NCBI GenBank assembly: GCA_910587895.1
Contig: CAJUOE010000292.1
Location: 1-15,390, forward strand
Direction of reading: 5' to 3'
DNA: 15,390 nt
Source of the DNA: an uncultured Lachnospiraceae bacterium
GTDB lineage: Bacteria; Bacillota; Clostridia; Lachnospirales; Lachnospiraceae
This document shows, piece after piece, positions 7,357 to 14,463 of this stretch; within the stretch, counting starts at the first letter, position 1; every line of letters starts with the position of its first letter. Below the pieces are notes generated by a model, which was given only the letters and a program-made list of their open reading frames with translations, ran no database searches and was not told where the DNA came from. Made by a program: the position numbers and the translations under genes.

Positions 7357-8829
7357 ATGCATCTGGAATATGAAGATTTTATGAAAATATTGAATATTGG
7401 CATCAATCTGTCTACCGGCAGGGACAGGAATCAGATTCTTTCGTCCATTCTTGAGAGCGGTATGGAAGTTACTAACTGTGATGCCAGTACCTTATATTTG
7501 TATGAGAATGACCAGCTGACATTCAAGATTATGAAAACGCTTTCCATGAATATCAGCAGAGGAGTGGATGGCGAACCCATCACAGATATGCCTCCCGTTC
7601 CCATGAAAGAAGAAAATGTCTGTGCATTTACTGCGATTCACAGAGAGATTGTCAACATCCCGGACGTCTATGACAGCGACCGGTTTGATTTTTCCGGTCC
7701 CAAACAATATGATGCGTTGACCGGTTATCATACGACGTCGCAGCTTGTGATCCCGCTTGAGAATAATGAAAATGATTTAATCGGGGTATTGCAGTTAATC
7801 AATGCCATGGATAAGGAAGGAAACGTCATTCCTTTTGACAAGCAGTATGACATCATCATACGTTCGCTGGGATCCATGGCAGCAATTGAACTGACAAACC
7901 TTACTTATATGGAGGAATTGAAAGCGCAGCTTTACTCGTTTGTGGAGGCGCTTACGACGGCGCTGGATGAACGGTCGCCTTACAATGCGTCTCACACGCG
8001 CAATGTGGCGAAATATTCACAGATTCTGGCAGAGTACATTACGGAAATGCATAAAGAGGGAAAATGCGACGAATATTTTGACCGGGACAGGAAAGAAAAG
8101 CTTCTGTTAGCCGCGCTGCTCCACGATATTGGCAAGATTGTCGTTCCGCTGGAAGTTATGGACAAGGCGACCCGCCTGGGAAACAGGCTGGAGAAGGTGG
8201 ACGAACGATTCAAACGCCTGGAAATGCTCTACGAGATTGATATGCTTCGGGGAAGGATTACGGAGGAAGAATATCAGGAGCAGATTGCGGATTTGCAGGC
8301 AGAACTTGGTTTTATACATAAAATTGATACGATTTCATATCTGGACAATGAAAAATATGAGCATGTTCTTCAACTTTTTAAGAAAAAACATATAAAAGAA
8401 AATGGAGAAGTGACGAAATATATAACAGATAAGGAAAAGAATTGCCTGAGTATTCGTCACGGAACCCTGACCGTGGAAGAACGCGAGGTTATGAAGAACC
8501 ATGTGGTAGTGACAGAAAAGATTCTCAGCAAAGTCCGGTTTAATAAAAATTTTGCAAATGTGCCCAAATGGGCGGCATCCCATCATGAATTCCTGAATGG
8601 AACCGGTTATCCGAAACAGCTTACGGCAGAGGAACTGGATCTTGAAACGCGGATTCTGACAGTGGCAGATATCTATGATGCGCTGACAGCAATCCGTCCA
8701 TATAAAAATGCAATTCCGGATAATAAATCCGTTAGTATGCTGGAAAATATGGCAAAAGAAGGGAAAGTGGACGGCCAGATTGTCGAATGGCTTTCCCAGG
8801 CGTTAAAAAGGAGGAATGAGGAAAAATGA
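7357..8829 (+). CDS. GAF domain HD-GYP phosphodiesterase
   Basis: This 490-residue soluble protein has an N-terminal GAF sensor (about 15-180; CDASTLYLYEND, then QLVIPLENNENDLIGVLQLI) and a C-terminal HD-GYP domain (about 195-450). HD-GYP enzymes hydrolyse cyclic di-GMP or related cyclic dinucleotides. Metal-site residues are all present: H213 (SHTRNV), H256-D257 (LLHDIGK), H382 (MKNHVVV), H409-H410 (SHHEF), and D438 (VADIYDAL), with the signature GTGYP at 415-419. Between the HD motif and the third histidine there is an unusual charged, partly coiled-coil insertion at about 271-365. AAGGAGA (7344-7350) precedes the ATG at 7357. The gene ends in an ATGA overlap with the next one. It may be a c-di-GMP phosphodiesterase responding to a GAF-bound small molecule; neither ligand nor substrate is proven. 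Confidence 0.92.
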   Translation: MHLEYEDFMKILNIGINLSTGRDRNQILSSILESGMEVTNCDASTLYLYENDQLTFKIMKTLSMNISRGVDGEPITDMPPVPMKEENVCAFTAIHREIVNIPDVYDSDRFDFSGPKQYDALTGYHTTSQLVIPLENNENDLIGVLQLINAMDKEGNVIPFDKQYDIIIRSLGSMAAIELTNLTYMEELKAQLYSFVEALTTALDERSPYNASHTRNVAKYSQILAEYITEMHKEGKCDEYFDRDRKEKLLLAALLHDIGKIVVPLEVMDKATRLGNRLEKVDERFKRLEMLYEIDMLRGRITEEEYQEQIADLQAELGFIHKIDTISYLDNEKYEHVLQLFKKKHIKENGEVTKYITDKEKNCLSIRHGTLTVEEREVMKNHVVVTEKILSKVRFNKNFANVPKWAASHHEFLNGTGYPKQLTAEELDLETRILTVADIYDALTAIRPYKNAIPDNKSVSMLENMAKEGKVDGQIVEWLSQALKRRNEEK

Positions 8830-11003
8830 AAATGAAATGGAAAGGAAGGATTTCCCTTTGGCTGGCTTGTGTGCTGATTTTGGTGGCTTTACCGGCATCG
8901 GTAAGTGCAGATACCCAGAACATCAACGTCAGGGTGTATACCGGTGCATCCAAAGTGAAACCCGAAATGTACGTGTCTGCGGATACGGGGACTTATGGGC
9001 AGGTTGCGAACCCGGGTAGTCCGGACGGTTACATAAGAGACGGCTGGAGGATGTGGAGGCTTGACGAACATGGCTGCACCGTTTCCAGCTGCTGGGTAGG
9101 TGACGATGAATCAAGCTGGCCTTCCAGCATGGCAGGCTATTTTGCGCCGGAGAATATCGTGCTTGCGCCCAATTGGGTGCCGCAGTATTCTGCGAATGCC
9201 ATAACAGCTGAAAATCCCACCGTGGTAATCGGTGATGGTACAGGCCAGGACAGTCTGGGCCTCAATTATGAGTGGCTTCGTGAATATAAGGTTGTGGATG
9301 CTAATACCTGGCAGGAGAACGCAGGCCAGATAAAAGTGTTGAACTCTAACGCCACTTATAGCGCGGATGGAAGATGGGGCATTGGCGGTGAGCTGCCCTA
9401 TATGCAGCTGGAACTTGAGCTTCAGGCGGGGGATGTTGTGATTGTCAAGAATATCACCGGCGGCACGAATATAAAGAATGTGTTCAGCGGTTATCTGAAG
9501 GATAGTGTGGCTGCAAATTATCTGGAGCCTGTTGACCATAATAACGATACGTTTTCTGTTACCGCATCTTCGAGCGGCAGCTGTATTCTGCATTTGCAGA
9601 AGAACGCAGGGGCACAGAGCCTGCAGGCATCCATTACCGTGAGAAGGGCGGAACAGTCAGGTTCCAAAACTTACAGCGGCCCGGCCGGGAATTACTGTTG
9701 CAGAGTCAGCTATTCTGCGGGCGGACAGAATGTTTCCTTCCTGACAAATGCAGTTGATGTTGCAGAGAGCGTTAAGGCTTCGGAATATGCGCTTGCAAAG
9801 TCGGATGAAGTGCATAACGGCAGTTACGCGCTTAAGATAAACGGACAGGAAGTAACGTCTGCGGCGCCGGGACAGACGGTTACGGTTGAGACATATGCGG
9901 ACAAAGGCTATAAGTTGAATATCATTACCTATCGCAAGAAGGGTGACAATAATGACGTACCGAATATCGTACCATTTGGCGGAGACGGAAATGGATGTTT
10001 CGTCATGCCGGAGTATGATGTATTAGTTGAAGTTACGTTCCAGAAAGATGACAGCGTGGTTGACCCGGATCCCGGGACAGATCCAGATGATCCTGGAACG
10101 AAACCGGATCCAGACGACCCCGGAACGAAACCGGATCCAGATGATCCCGGAACGAAACCGGATCCAGATGATCCCGGAACGAAACCAGATCCGGATGATC
10201 CCGGAACGAAACCAGATCCGGATGATCCCGGAACAAAGCCAGATCCAAAACCGGAACTTCCAGAGATTGAAATTGGCTTATCCGGCACGCAGAATATGTG
10301 GAGCTCATTTTTTGGTAATGTTTCATTTAACTTGATGTTTGGCAAGGCTCAGAGTCTTACCATTAAGGTGACGGAAGCAGAAGGAGCTGCTGGCAAAAGC
10401 AGCACACAGTATTACCTTGCAAATGAGAATCTGTTCCAGGGCAATAAGACATACACTCCGCAGGAGATTGAAACAGTGCTTGCCGGAAAATGGAAAAGTG
10501 ATGCAGATACAATAGCCCTTACGTCTGACGGCAGATACGTGTTGTATGTAAAGGCGACGGACAGCGAAGGGAATGCGGCTTATGCAAATTCTCAGGGGAT
10601 TGTGATTGATACTACGGCTCCGGTAATTTCCGGCGTTAAGAATGGAAATGCTTATTACGGCGTGACAAAATTTACGATACAGGATGCTTATCTCAACGCC
10701 GTGACTGTCGATGGAAAGAACGTGCAGCCGGGCAATGGCGTGTATACGATCCAGCCGGATAATGCAATGCATGAAATTGTTGCAGAAGACCGGATGGGAA
10801 ATAAAGTTTCCTGTAAGATAACAGTATATGAGACCTGGGTGCGTGATGGAATTAAGAAAAGCGGCGTATATGCACTGGAAAAGGGAACGGCTTATAAACT
10901 TGGCAAAGGAAAATGGAAAATCATAGGAGATAATACCATCTATCAGGGTGGTACGACAATTTATGTATCAGAGAGCGGAGACTATGATTTTCGGAAACAA
11001 TAG
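8826..11003 (+). CDS. Secreted Ig-like protein with DPDDPGTKP repeat linker
   Basis: This 725-residue protein begins with a signal peptide (KMKWKGRISLWLACVLILV, cleavage near VSA-DTQ at about 29). Residues 30-400 form a large extracellular region I cannot assign to a family; it contains a Trp-rich segment (DGWRMWRLDEHG) and a segment that resembles an Ig/beta-sandwich fold (about 325-408). Residues 419-472 are six copies of DPDDPGTKP, probably a rigid wall-spanning linker. The C-terminal part (about 480-725) has a bacterial Ig-like domain (DGRYVLYVKATDSEGN, IDTTAPVISGVKNG) and ends in Gly/Lys-rich beta-strands (KLGKGKWKIIGDNTIY). No LPxTG sorting signal or C-terminal transmembrane helix is seen, so it is probably released or held non-covalently. 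Its ATG overlaps the HD-GYP stop, with AGGAGG at 8809-8814; ATG 8832 is an alternative start. Confidence 0.85.
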   Translation: MKMKWKGRISLWLACVLILVALPASVSADTQNINVRVYTGASKVKPEMYVSADTGTYGQVANPGSPDGYIRDGWRMWRLDEHGCTVSSCWVGDDESSWPSSMAGYFAPENIVLAPNWVPQYSANAITAENPTVVIGDGTGQDSLGLNYEWLREYKVVDANTWQENAGQIKVLNSNATYSADGRWGIGGELPYMQLELELQAGDVVIVKNITGGTNIKNVFSGYLKDSVAANYLEPVDHNNDTFSVTASSSGSCILHLQKNAGAQSLQASITVRRAEQSGSKTYSGPAGNYCCRVSYSAGGQNVSFLTNAVDVAESVKASEYALAKSDEVHNGSYALKINGQEVTSAAPGQTVTVETYADKGYKLNIITYRKKGDNNDVPNIVPFGGDGNGCFVMPEYDVLVEVTFQKDDSVVDPDPGTDPDDPGTKPDPDDPGTKPDPDDPGTKPDPDDPGTKPDPDDPGTKPDPDDPGTKPDPKPELPEIEIGLSGTQNMWSSFFGNVSFNLMFGKAQSLTIKVTEAEGAAGKSSTQYYLANENLFQGNKTYTPQEIETVLAGKWKSDADTIALTSDGRYVLYVKATDSEGNAAYANSQGIVIDTTAPVISGVKNGNAYYGVTKFTIQDAYLNAVTVDGKNVQPGNGVYTIQPDNAMHEIVAEDRMGNKVSCKITVYETWVRDGIKKSGVYALEKGTAYKLGKGKWKIIGDNTIYQGGTTIYVSESGDYDFRKQ
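10080..10241 (+). repeat. Six 27-bp in-frame tandem repeats (DPDDPGTKP)
   Basis: Six units of exactly 27 bp encode D-P-D-D-P-G-T-K-P. They differ only at synonymous positions, for example cca/ccg and gat/gac, and later units share different third bases from earlier ones. A shorter partial unit precedes them and a truncated one follows. Copy number is likely to vary among strains through slippage or recombination. Confidence 0.95.
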
Positions 11004-11018
11004 GACAGGGGGATTATC

Positions 11019-12329
11019 ATGCAGAAATCAAAAGGAATGAAGATGGCTGCACTCCTTTGCGGAGCGGGCGTGGCTATCGTAGCAATTGCGCTGGTGGTCG
11101 GTCATTTTATAAAAGGACAGGATTCGTACCGTTCTATTTTAATTTATGAGCTGGAAGGATCCGCTGATATTGAACGTGAGGGATCCGGAAATATCCGTGC
11201 CGCAGAAGACCTCTATCTGGAGTCCGGTGACAGGCTTACCGTGGCAGATAACAGTTCCGTACGTTTGAAATTAGATGACGACAAATATGTGATGGCGGAG
11301 GCAAACAGCATTCTCTCCATCGAGGCTGATGGAAATGAGGAGGATTCCAGGACGAAAATACAGTTGGAGCAGGGAGCCATCACAAATGAGATTCAGAACA
11401 AACTGAGCACGGATTCCAATTATGAAGTGAATTCCCCGAACTCCGTCATGGCTGTGCGCGGTACAATTTTCCGTGTGGAGACCGGGGTTGATGCAGATGA
11501 GGAAGTCAACACGAAAGTGTCTGTCTTCTCAGGAAAAGTTTCTATGGGCACGCTCCTTGAAGATGGGACAATCGGCGACGAGATTCTTATTGGAGCAGGA
11601 GAAGAGGCATTCTGTATCGGAGATGCCATTTCCGGTTCTGTGATGACGGATCCGGCTGCAATCGACTATTCCGGTTTCCCATTACAGACGCTCAATCTGC
11701 TTTTGGAGCTTGCAGAGCGTAACGCCCCGCTTGAGGGAATCACTGCAAAAGAGCTGGGAGAATTTGTGGCAGAAGCGGAAGGCAGTGACGATGCGGATGA
11801 ATCCGATGAGGCAGAGTATGTGGATGACGCGGATGAGCCTGATGAATCTGACGAGGCAGAGCCTGTGGATGAATCTGATGCATCTGATGAATCCGACGAT
11901 AACAACACAAACAGTTCCTCATCCTCCCAAAGCAATACGGGAAATACTTCAAATACCGCGAATACGGGCGGCAATTCAGGAACGACGCATAACAGCAGCT
12001 CCGGAAACAGGCCGGCAACGACGCCGACCACCAAGCCGTCCAATCCAGGGACGACGCCAGGCAGCAATCCCGGGACAAATCCAGGGACGACGCCGACTGA
12101 TAATCCGGGCAACAAGCCCAAAGATCCGGTAGATAAACCAAAGAAGCCACAGGAAAAGCAGAAAGAATACACAGTCAAATTTATGTACGAAGGAGAAGTG
12201 TTCGCCACACAGACCGTTAAGAGCGGAAAGTGTGCGAAGAAACCGGTATTAAAGCCGGAAACATCCGGAAAATGGGATTTTGACTTCTCCAAAAAGATCA
12301 GAAAAAATACGACTGTGAAATGGAAATAA
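11019..12329 (+). CDS. Membrane-anchored FecR-domain protein with InlB-like C-terminus
   Basis: This 436-residue protein has an uncleaved-looking N-terminal transmembrane helix (about 9-31, ALLCGAGVAIVAIALVVGHF), which places the rest outside the cell. Residues about 39-175 form a FecR domain: an ELEGSADIEREG start, then LESGDRLTV, and the diagnostic VMAVRGTIFRVETG at 143-156. Residues about 255-295 are an Asp/Glu/Ser-rich acidic block (DESDEAE repeats), followed by an Asn/Ser/Thr stretch and a Pro/Thr/Gly linker (about 296-378). Residues about 384-436 resemble a Listeria-Bacteroides/InlB B-type repeat (YTVKFMYEGEVFATQTVKSG, ending in TTVKWK). No FecI-type sigma factor or TonB receptor is nearby, so the Gram-negative FecR signalling role should not be assumed. 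It starts 15 bp after the secreted protein gene and is the last gene of the operon. Confidence 0.88.
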   Translation: MQKSKGMKMAALLCGAGVAIVAIALVVGHFIKGQDSYRSILIYELEGSADIEREGSGNIRAAEDLYLESGDRLTVADNSSVRLKLDDDKYVMAEANSILSIEADGNEEDSRTKIQLEQGAITNEIQNKLSTDSNYEVNSPNSVMAVRGTIFRVETGVDADEEVNTKVSVFSGKVSMGTLLEDGTIGDEILIGAGEEAFCIGDAISGSVMTDPAAIDYSGFPLQTLNLLLELAERNAPLEGITAKELGEFVAEAEGSDDADESDEAEYVDDADEPDESDEAEPVDESDASDESDDNNTNSSSSSQSNTGNTSNTANTGGNSGTTHNSSSGNRPATTPTTKPSNPGTTPGSNPGTNPGTTPTDNPGNKPKDPVDKPKKPQEKQKEYTVKFMYEGEVFATQTVKSGKCAKKPVLKPETSGKWDFDFSKKIRKNTTVKWK

Positions 12330-12363
12330 GAACAAGATTGGACTAGCCGAAAACTGCGAGTTG

Positions 12364-12372
12364 TGATATAAT
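12364..12372 (+). promoter_or_regulatory. Extended -10 promoter for the 138-codon gene
   Basis: TGATATAAT carries a perfect TATAAT (12367-12372) with the TGn extension. The nearest -35-like hexamer, TTGGAC at 12338-12343, is 23 bp away, which is too far, so recognition would rest on the extended -10. The distance to the ATG at 12408 is suitable for a short leader. It separates the downstream gene from the long operon. Confidence 0.6.
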
Positions 12373-12393
12373 ATGGCAAAAGTATATTGCAAC

Positions 12394-12400
12394 AGGAGGA
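12394..12400 (+). promoter_or_regulatory. Ribosome binding site fixing the start at 12408
   Basis: AGGAGGA lies 7 nt before ATG 12408. The frame could be extended to TTG 12387, but that would place the start upstream of this strong site. Confidence 0.85.
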
Positions 12401-12407
12401 AAGTAAA

Positions 12408-12824
12408 ATGGCTGTAGTAGAAGGATTAATTCGTATTGACAACAATGAGACTCTTAGTTTTGGAAATTATAAATTGAGTTCCAAGTCAAAAGCAGATAAT
12501 TTTGAATTTGGCGGAGACCTGTATAAGGTTAAAACATTTAAGGAGATTACCAAGCTGGAGCGCAACGGCATGTTTGTGTATGAATCTGTACCGGGAACCG
12601 CGGTAAGCCAGTTCATGGTGACAGACAGCGGCGTAACGTTTCAGGTAGAGGGACCGGAAGATGCGCAGATCACACTGGAGATGGAAGAGCAGACTGAATA
12701 CAGGGTGATGGTTGATGATGAGGATTCCGGAAAGGTAAAGACGAATCTGGGTGGAAAACTCAGTGTTTCCGTAGAGTTGAGCGAAGAGAAACCGGTTACA
12801 GTCAGGATAGAGAAAATCGGATAA
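12408..12824 (+). CDS. Small conserved-looking beta-rich protein of unknown function
   Basis: This 138-residue protein has no signal peptide or transmembrane segment. It looks all-beta and acidic: an N-terminal part (GLIRIDNNETLSFGNYKL), a middle part with FKEITKLERNGMFVYESVPG, and a C-terminal strand-rich part (TEYRVMVDDEDSGKVKTNLG, then GKLSVSVEL). From memory, similar small proteins in Lachnospiraceae are sometimes labelled endosialidase, but I see no sialidase Asp-box or catalytic motif, and 138 residues is far too short for such an enzyme, so that label should not be copied. It has its own promoter and a terminator right after it, so it is probably expressed as a single-gene unit. It has no resemblance to the upstream surface proteins. 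Confidence 0.8.
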   Translation: MAVVEGLIRIDNNETLSFGNYKLSSKSKADNFEFGGDLYKVKTFKEITKLERNGMFVYESVPGTAVSQFMVTDSGVTFQVEGPEDAQITLEMEEQTEYRVMVDDEDSGKVKTNLGGKLSVSVELSEEKPVTVRIEKIG

Positions 12825-12849
12825 GTACCAGTTTGAAAACAGGCAATGG

Positions 12850-12896
12850 CGTCTCAGGAGCCGCAGGAAGAATGGCTCCTGGGACGTTTCTTATTT
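12850..12896 (+). terminator. Intrinsic terminator before radA
   Basis: CGTCTCAGGAGCC (12850-12862) pairs with GGCTCCTGGGACG (12874-12886) along 13 positions, including one T-G wobble, around an 11-nt loop. A T-rich tract (TTTCTTATTT, 12887-12896) follows. It ends transcription of the 138-codon gene. The radA ribosome binding site begins only 8 nt later, so it may also limit read-through into radA. Confidence 0.9.
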
Positions 12897-12904
12897 ATGA
12901 CAGG

Positions 12905-12911
12905 AAAGGAG
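12905..12911 (+). promoter_or_regulatory. Ribosome binding site fixing the radA start
   Basis: AAAGGAG lies 5 nt before ATG 12917. The frame is open further upstream, through the terminator hairpin, but those upstream codons do not resemble RadA and lack a ribosome binding site. Confidence 0.8.
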
Positions 12912-12916
12912 CTTTT

Positions 12917-14287
12917 ATGGCAAAAGGCAGGAAGGTTAGCGTGTATTTTTGTCAATCCTGTGGTTATGAGTCCTCAAAGTGGATGGGGCAGTGCCCGGGA
13001 TGCCACGAATGGAATTCTTTTGTGGAAGAGGTTGTAGAGAAGAAATCCGCGGGCAAGGTTAAGAGTGCGCCGGGAGGAAATGAAGAGTTAAAGCCGTCGA
13101 GGATTTCAGAAATTGACATGCAGGCAAAAGAACGGATGCAGACGGGATTTCGGGAGCTGGACCGTGTGCTGGGCGGAGGGATCGTCCCGGGTTCCCTCGT
13201 GCTGGTAGGCGGCGATCCGGGCATCGGGAAGTCCACGCTGCTTTTGCAGGTATGCAGGAATCTGGCGGATACGAAAGATGTTTTATATATTTCAGGCGAG
13301 GAATCTTTGCAGCAAATCAAGATGCGGGCACAGCGGATTGGGCAGTTTTCGGATCATTTGCAGCTGTTTTGCGATACCAGCCTGGAGCGCATAGAACAGG
13401 TGATTGCACGCGAGAAACCGCAGGCAGTAATTGTTGACTCTATTCAGACTATGTACAGTGAGGATGTGAGTTCAGCGCCGGGAAGCGTATCTCAGGTGCG
13501 GGAGACGACGGCGCGCCTTTTGCAGATTGCAAAAGGAATGGATATTACCATATTTATTGTGGGGCATGTGACCAAAGAAGGCGTGGTAGCAGGTCCGAGG
13601 GTATTGGAGCATATGGTGGATACAGTGCTCTATTTTGAAGGGGATCGCCATGCCTCCTACCGGATTTTGCGCGGGGTTAAAAACCGCTTTGGATCCACCA
13701 ATGAGATTGGCGTATTTGAAATGCAGGAATCAGGGCTTATGGAAGTGGAAAATCCGTCCGAATTTATGCTCAATGGAAAGCCGCAGGGTGCGTCAGGCTC
13801 GATTGTCGCCTGTTCCATGGAGGGAACGCGGCCGATACTGGTGGAGATTCAGGCTTTGGTCTGCCACAGTAATTTCGGAATACCGAGAAGAACGGCGGCG
13901 GGAACAGATTTAACCAGGATGAATCTTTTGATGGCGGTGCTGGAGAAACGTGGTGGCCTTGCCTTATCCGGGAGCGACGCTTACGTCAATATTGCAGGTG
14001 GAATCTGCATGAATGAGCCTGCAATTGATCTGGGAATTGTCATGGCGCTGGCTTCAAGCTATAAAGATAAAGCCATTGATGAAAAGACGATCTGTTTTGG
14101 CGAAGTGGGGCTGAGTGGTGAAGTGCGTGCGGTAAACATGGCGCAGCAGCGTGTCTCCGAGGCCAAAAAGCTGGGATTTCATGCATGTATACTGCCTAAG
14201 GTAAGCATTCCGGGACTGACAGACACGGGAGGCATAAAGATTATCGGGGTAGACAACATCCGCGAGGCGATAGGCTGGATGATGTGA
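12917..14287 (+). CDS. radA: DNA repair protein RadA (Sms)
   Basis: This 456-residue protein is a RecA-like DNA-dependent ATPase that helps process recombination intermediates, acting as a helicase in branch migration. It has an N-terminal zinc finger with C12, C15, C26 and C29 (FCQSCGY, GQCPGCHEW), Walker A GGDPGIGKST (98-107), the RadA-specific KNRFG motif (255-259), and a C-terminal Lon-protease-like domain (about 280-456; GIPRRTAAGTDLTRMNLLMA). The length is normal for the family. In Bacillus it lies next to clpC and disA. Here clpC is about 8 kb upstream, and disA is not next. An intrinsic terminator sits just before it and no promoter fits in the 20-bp gap, so it may depend on read-through or on a promoter I cannot recognise. 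Confidence 0.97.
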   Translation: MAKGRKVSVYFCQSCGYESSKWMGQCPGCHEWNSFVEEVVEKKSAGKVKSAPGGNEELKPSRISEIDMQAKERMQTGFRELDRVLGGGIVPGSLVLVGGDPGIGKSTLLLQVCRNLADTKDVLYISGEESLQQIKMRAQRIGQFSDHLQLFCDTSLERIEQVIAREKPQAVIVDSIQTMYSEDVSSAPGSVSQVRETTARLLQIAKGMDITIFIVGHVTKEGVVAGPRVLEHMVDTVLYFEGDRHASYRILRGVKNRFGSTNEIGVFEMQESGLMEVENPSEFMLNGKPQGASGSIVACSMEGTRPILVEIQALVCHSNFGIPRRTAAGTDLTRMNLLMAVLEKRGGLALSGSDAYVNIAGGICMNEPAIDLGIVMALASSYKDKAIDEKTICFGEVGLSGEVRAVNMAQQRVSEAKKLGFHACILPKVSIPGLTDTGGIKIIGVDNIREAIGWMM

Positions 14288-14290
14288 GGA

Positions 14291-14326
14291 GGAAGGCAAA
14301 TGCGCAGCATTTCTGGAATGCCTTCC
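14291..14326. repeat. Two-tier palindrome, copy 1
   Basis: An outer stem GGAAGGC (14291-14297) / GCCTTCC (14320-14326) encloses an inner stem AAATGC (14298-14303) / GCATTT (14307-14312) with loop GCA and a seven-base bulge on the right. No T-run follows. The outer stem could mask the second half of the GAGGAGGAA sequence in RNA. Confidence 0.75.
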
Positions 14327-14367
14327 GACGACCTGGCAGGTGACGCGTGCCAATACATTATAGAGGA

Positions 14368-14403
14368 GGAAGGCAAATGCGCAGCATTTCTGGAATGCCT
14401 TCC
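14368..14403. repeat. Two-tier palindrome, copy 2
   Basis: This is the exact second copy of the 36-nt two-stem palindrome, offset by 77 bp. In RNA, arms of the two copies could also pair with each other, giving alternative folds upstream of deoC. Confidence 0.75.
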
Positions 14404-14463
14404 GACGACCTGGCAGGTGACGCGTAGCGACGCGTGCCAATACATTATAGAGGAGGAAATAAG

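Larger units (their letters stand above)
14286..14449 (+). repeat. Tandem duplication, 77-bp and 87-bp copies
   Basis: Copy 1 is 14286-14362 and copy 2 is 14363-14449. They are identical except for a 10-bp insertion (tagcgacgcg, about 14425-14434) in copy 2 that itself nearly duplicates neighbouring bases. Each copy starts with the ribosome-binding sequence GAGGAGGAA, which recurs a third time at 14450-14458 just before deoC. Each copy also has an ATG 6-7 nt after that site (14300 and 14377). The 14377 frame stops after 16 codons inside the insertion; the 14300 frame runs on to 14494 and overlaps the deoC start. The copies are palindrome-rich. This fills the radA-deoC gap and looks like a duplicated leader segment rather than a gene. 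Confidence 0.95.

Noticed and set aside
10027..10345. Long frames in other reading frames across the DPDDPGTKP repeat
   Set aside because: They are by-products of the 27-bp periodicity, with no start signals, and lie inside a well-supported gene.
12355..12380. Possible cAMP receptor protein site overlapping the 12367 promoter
   Set aside because: Only a TGTGA half-site is present; the expected TCACA half at the right spacing is missing, and TGTGA is explained by the extended -10.
12833..12916. N-terminal extension of RadA
   Set aside because: A TTG start without ribosome binding site, translating through the terminator hairpin; RadA homologs begin at the zinc finger as from 12917.
14286..14449. 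Possible CRISPR-like repeat
   Set aside because: Only two directly abutting copies with no spacers and no cas genes; it is a simple tandem duplication.
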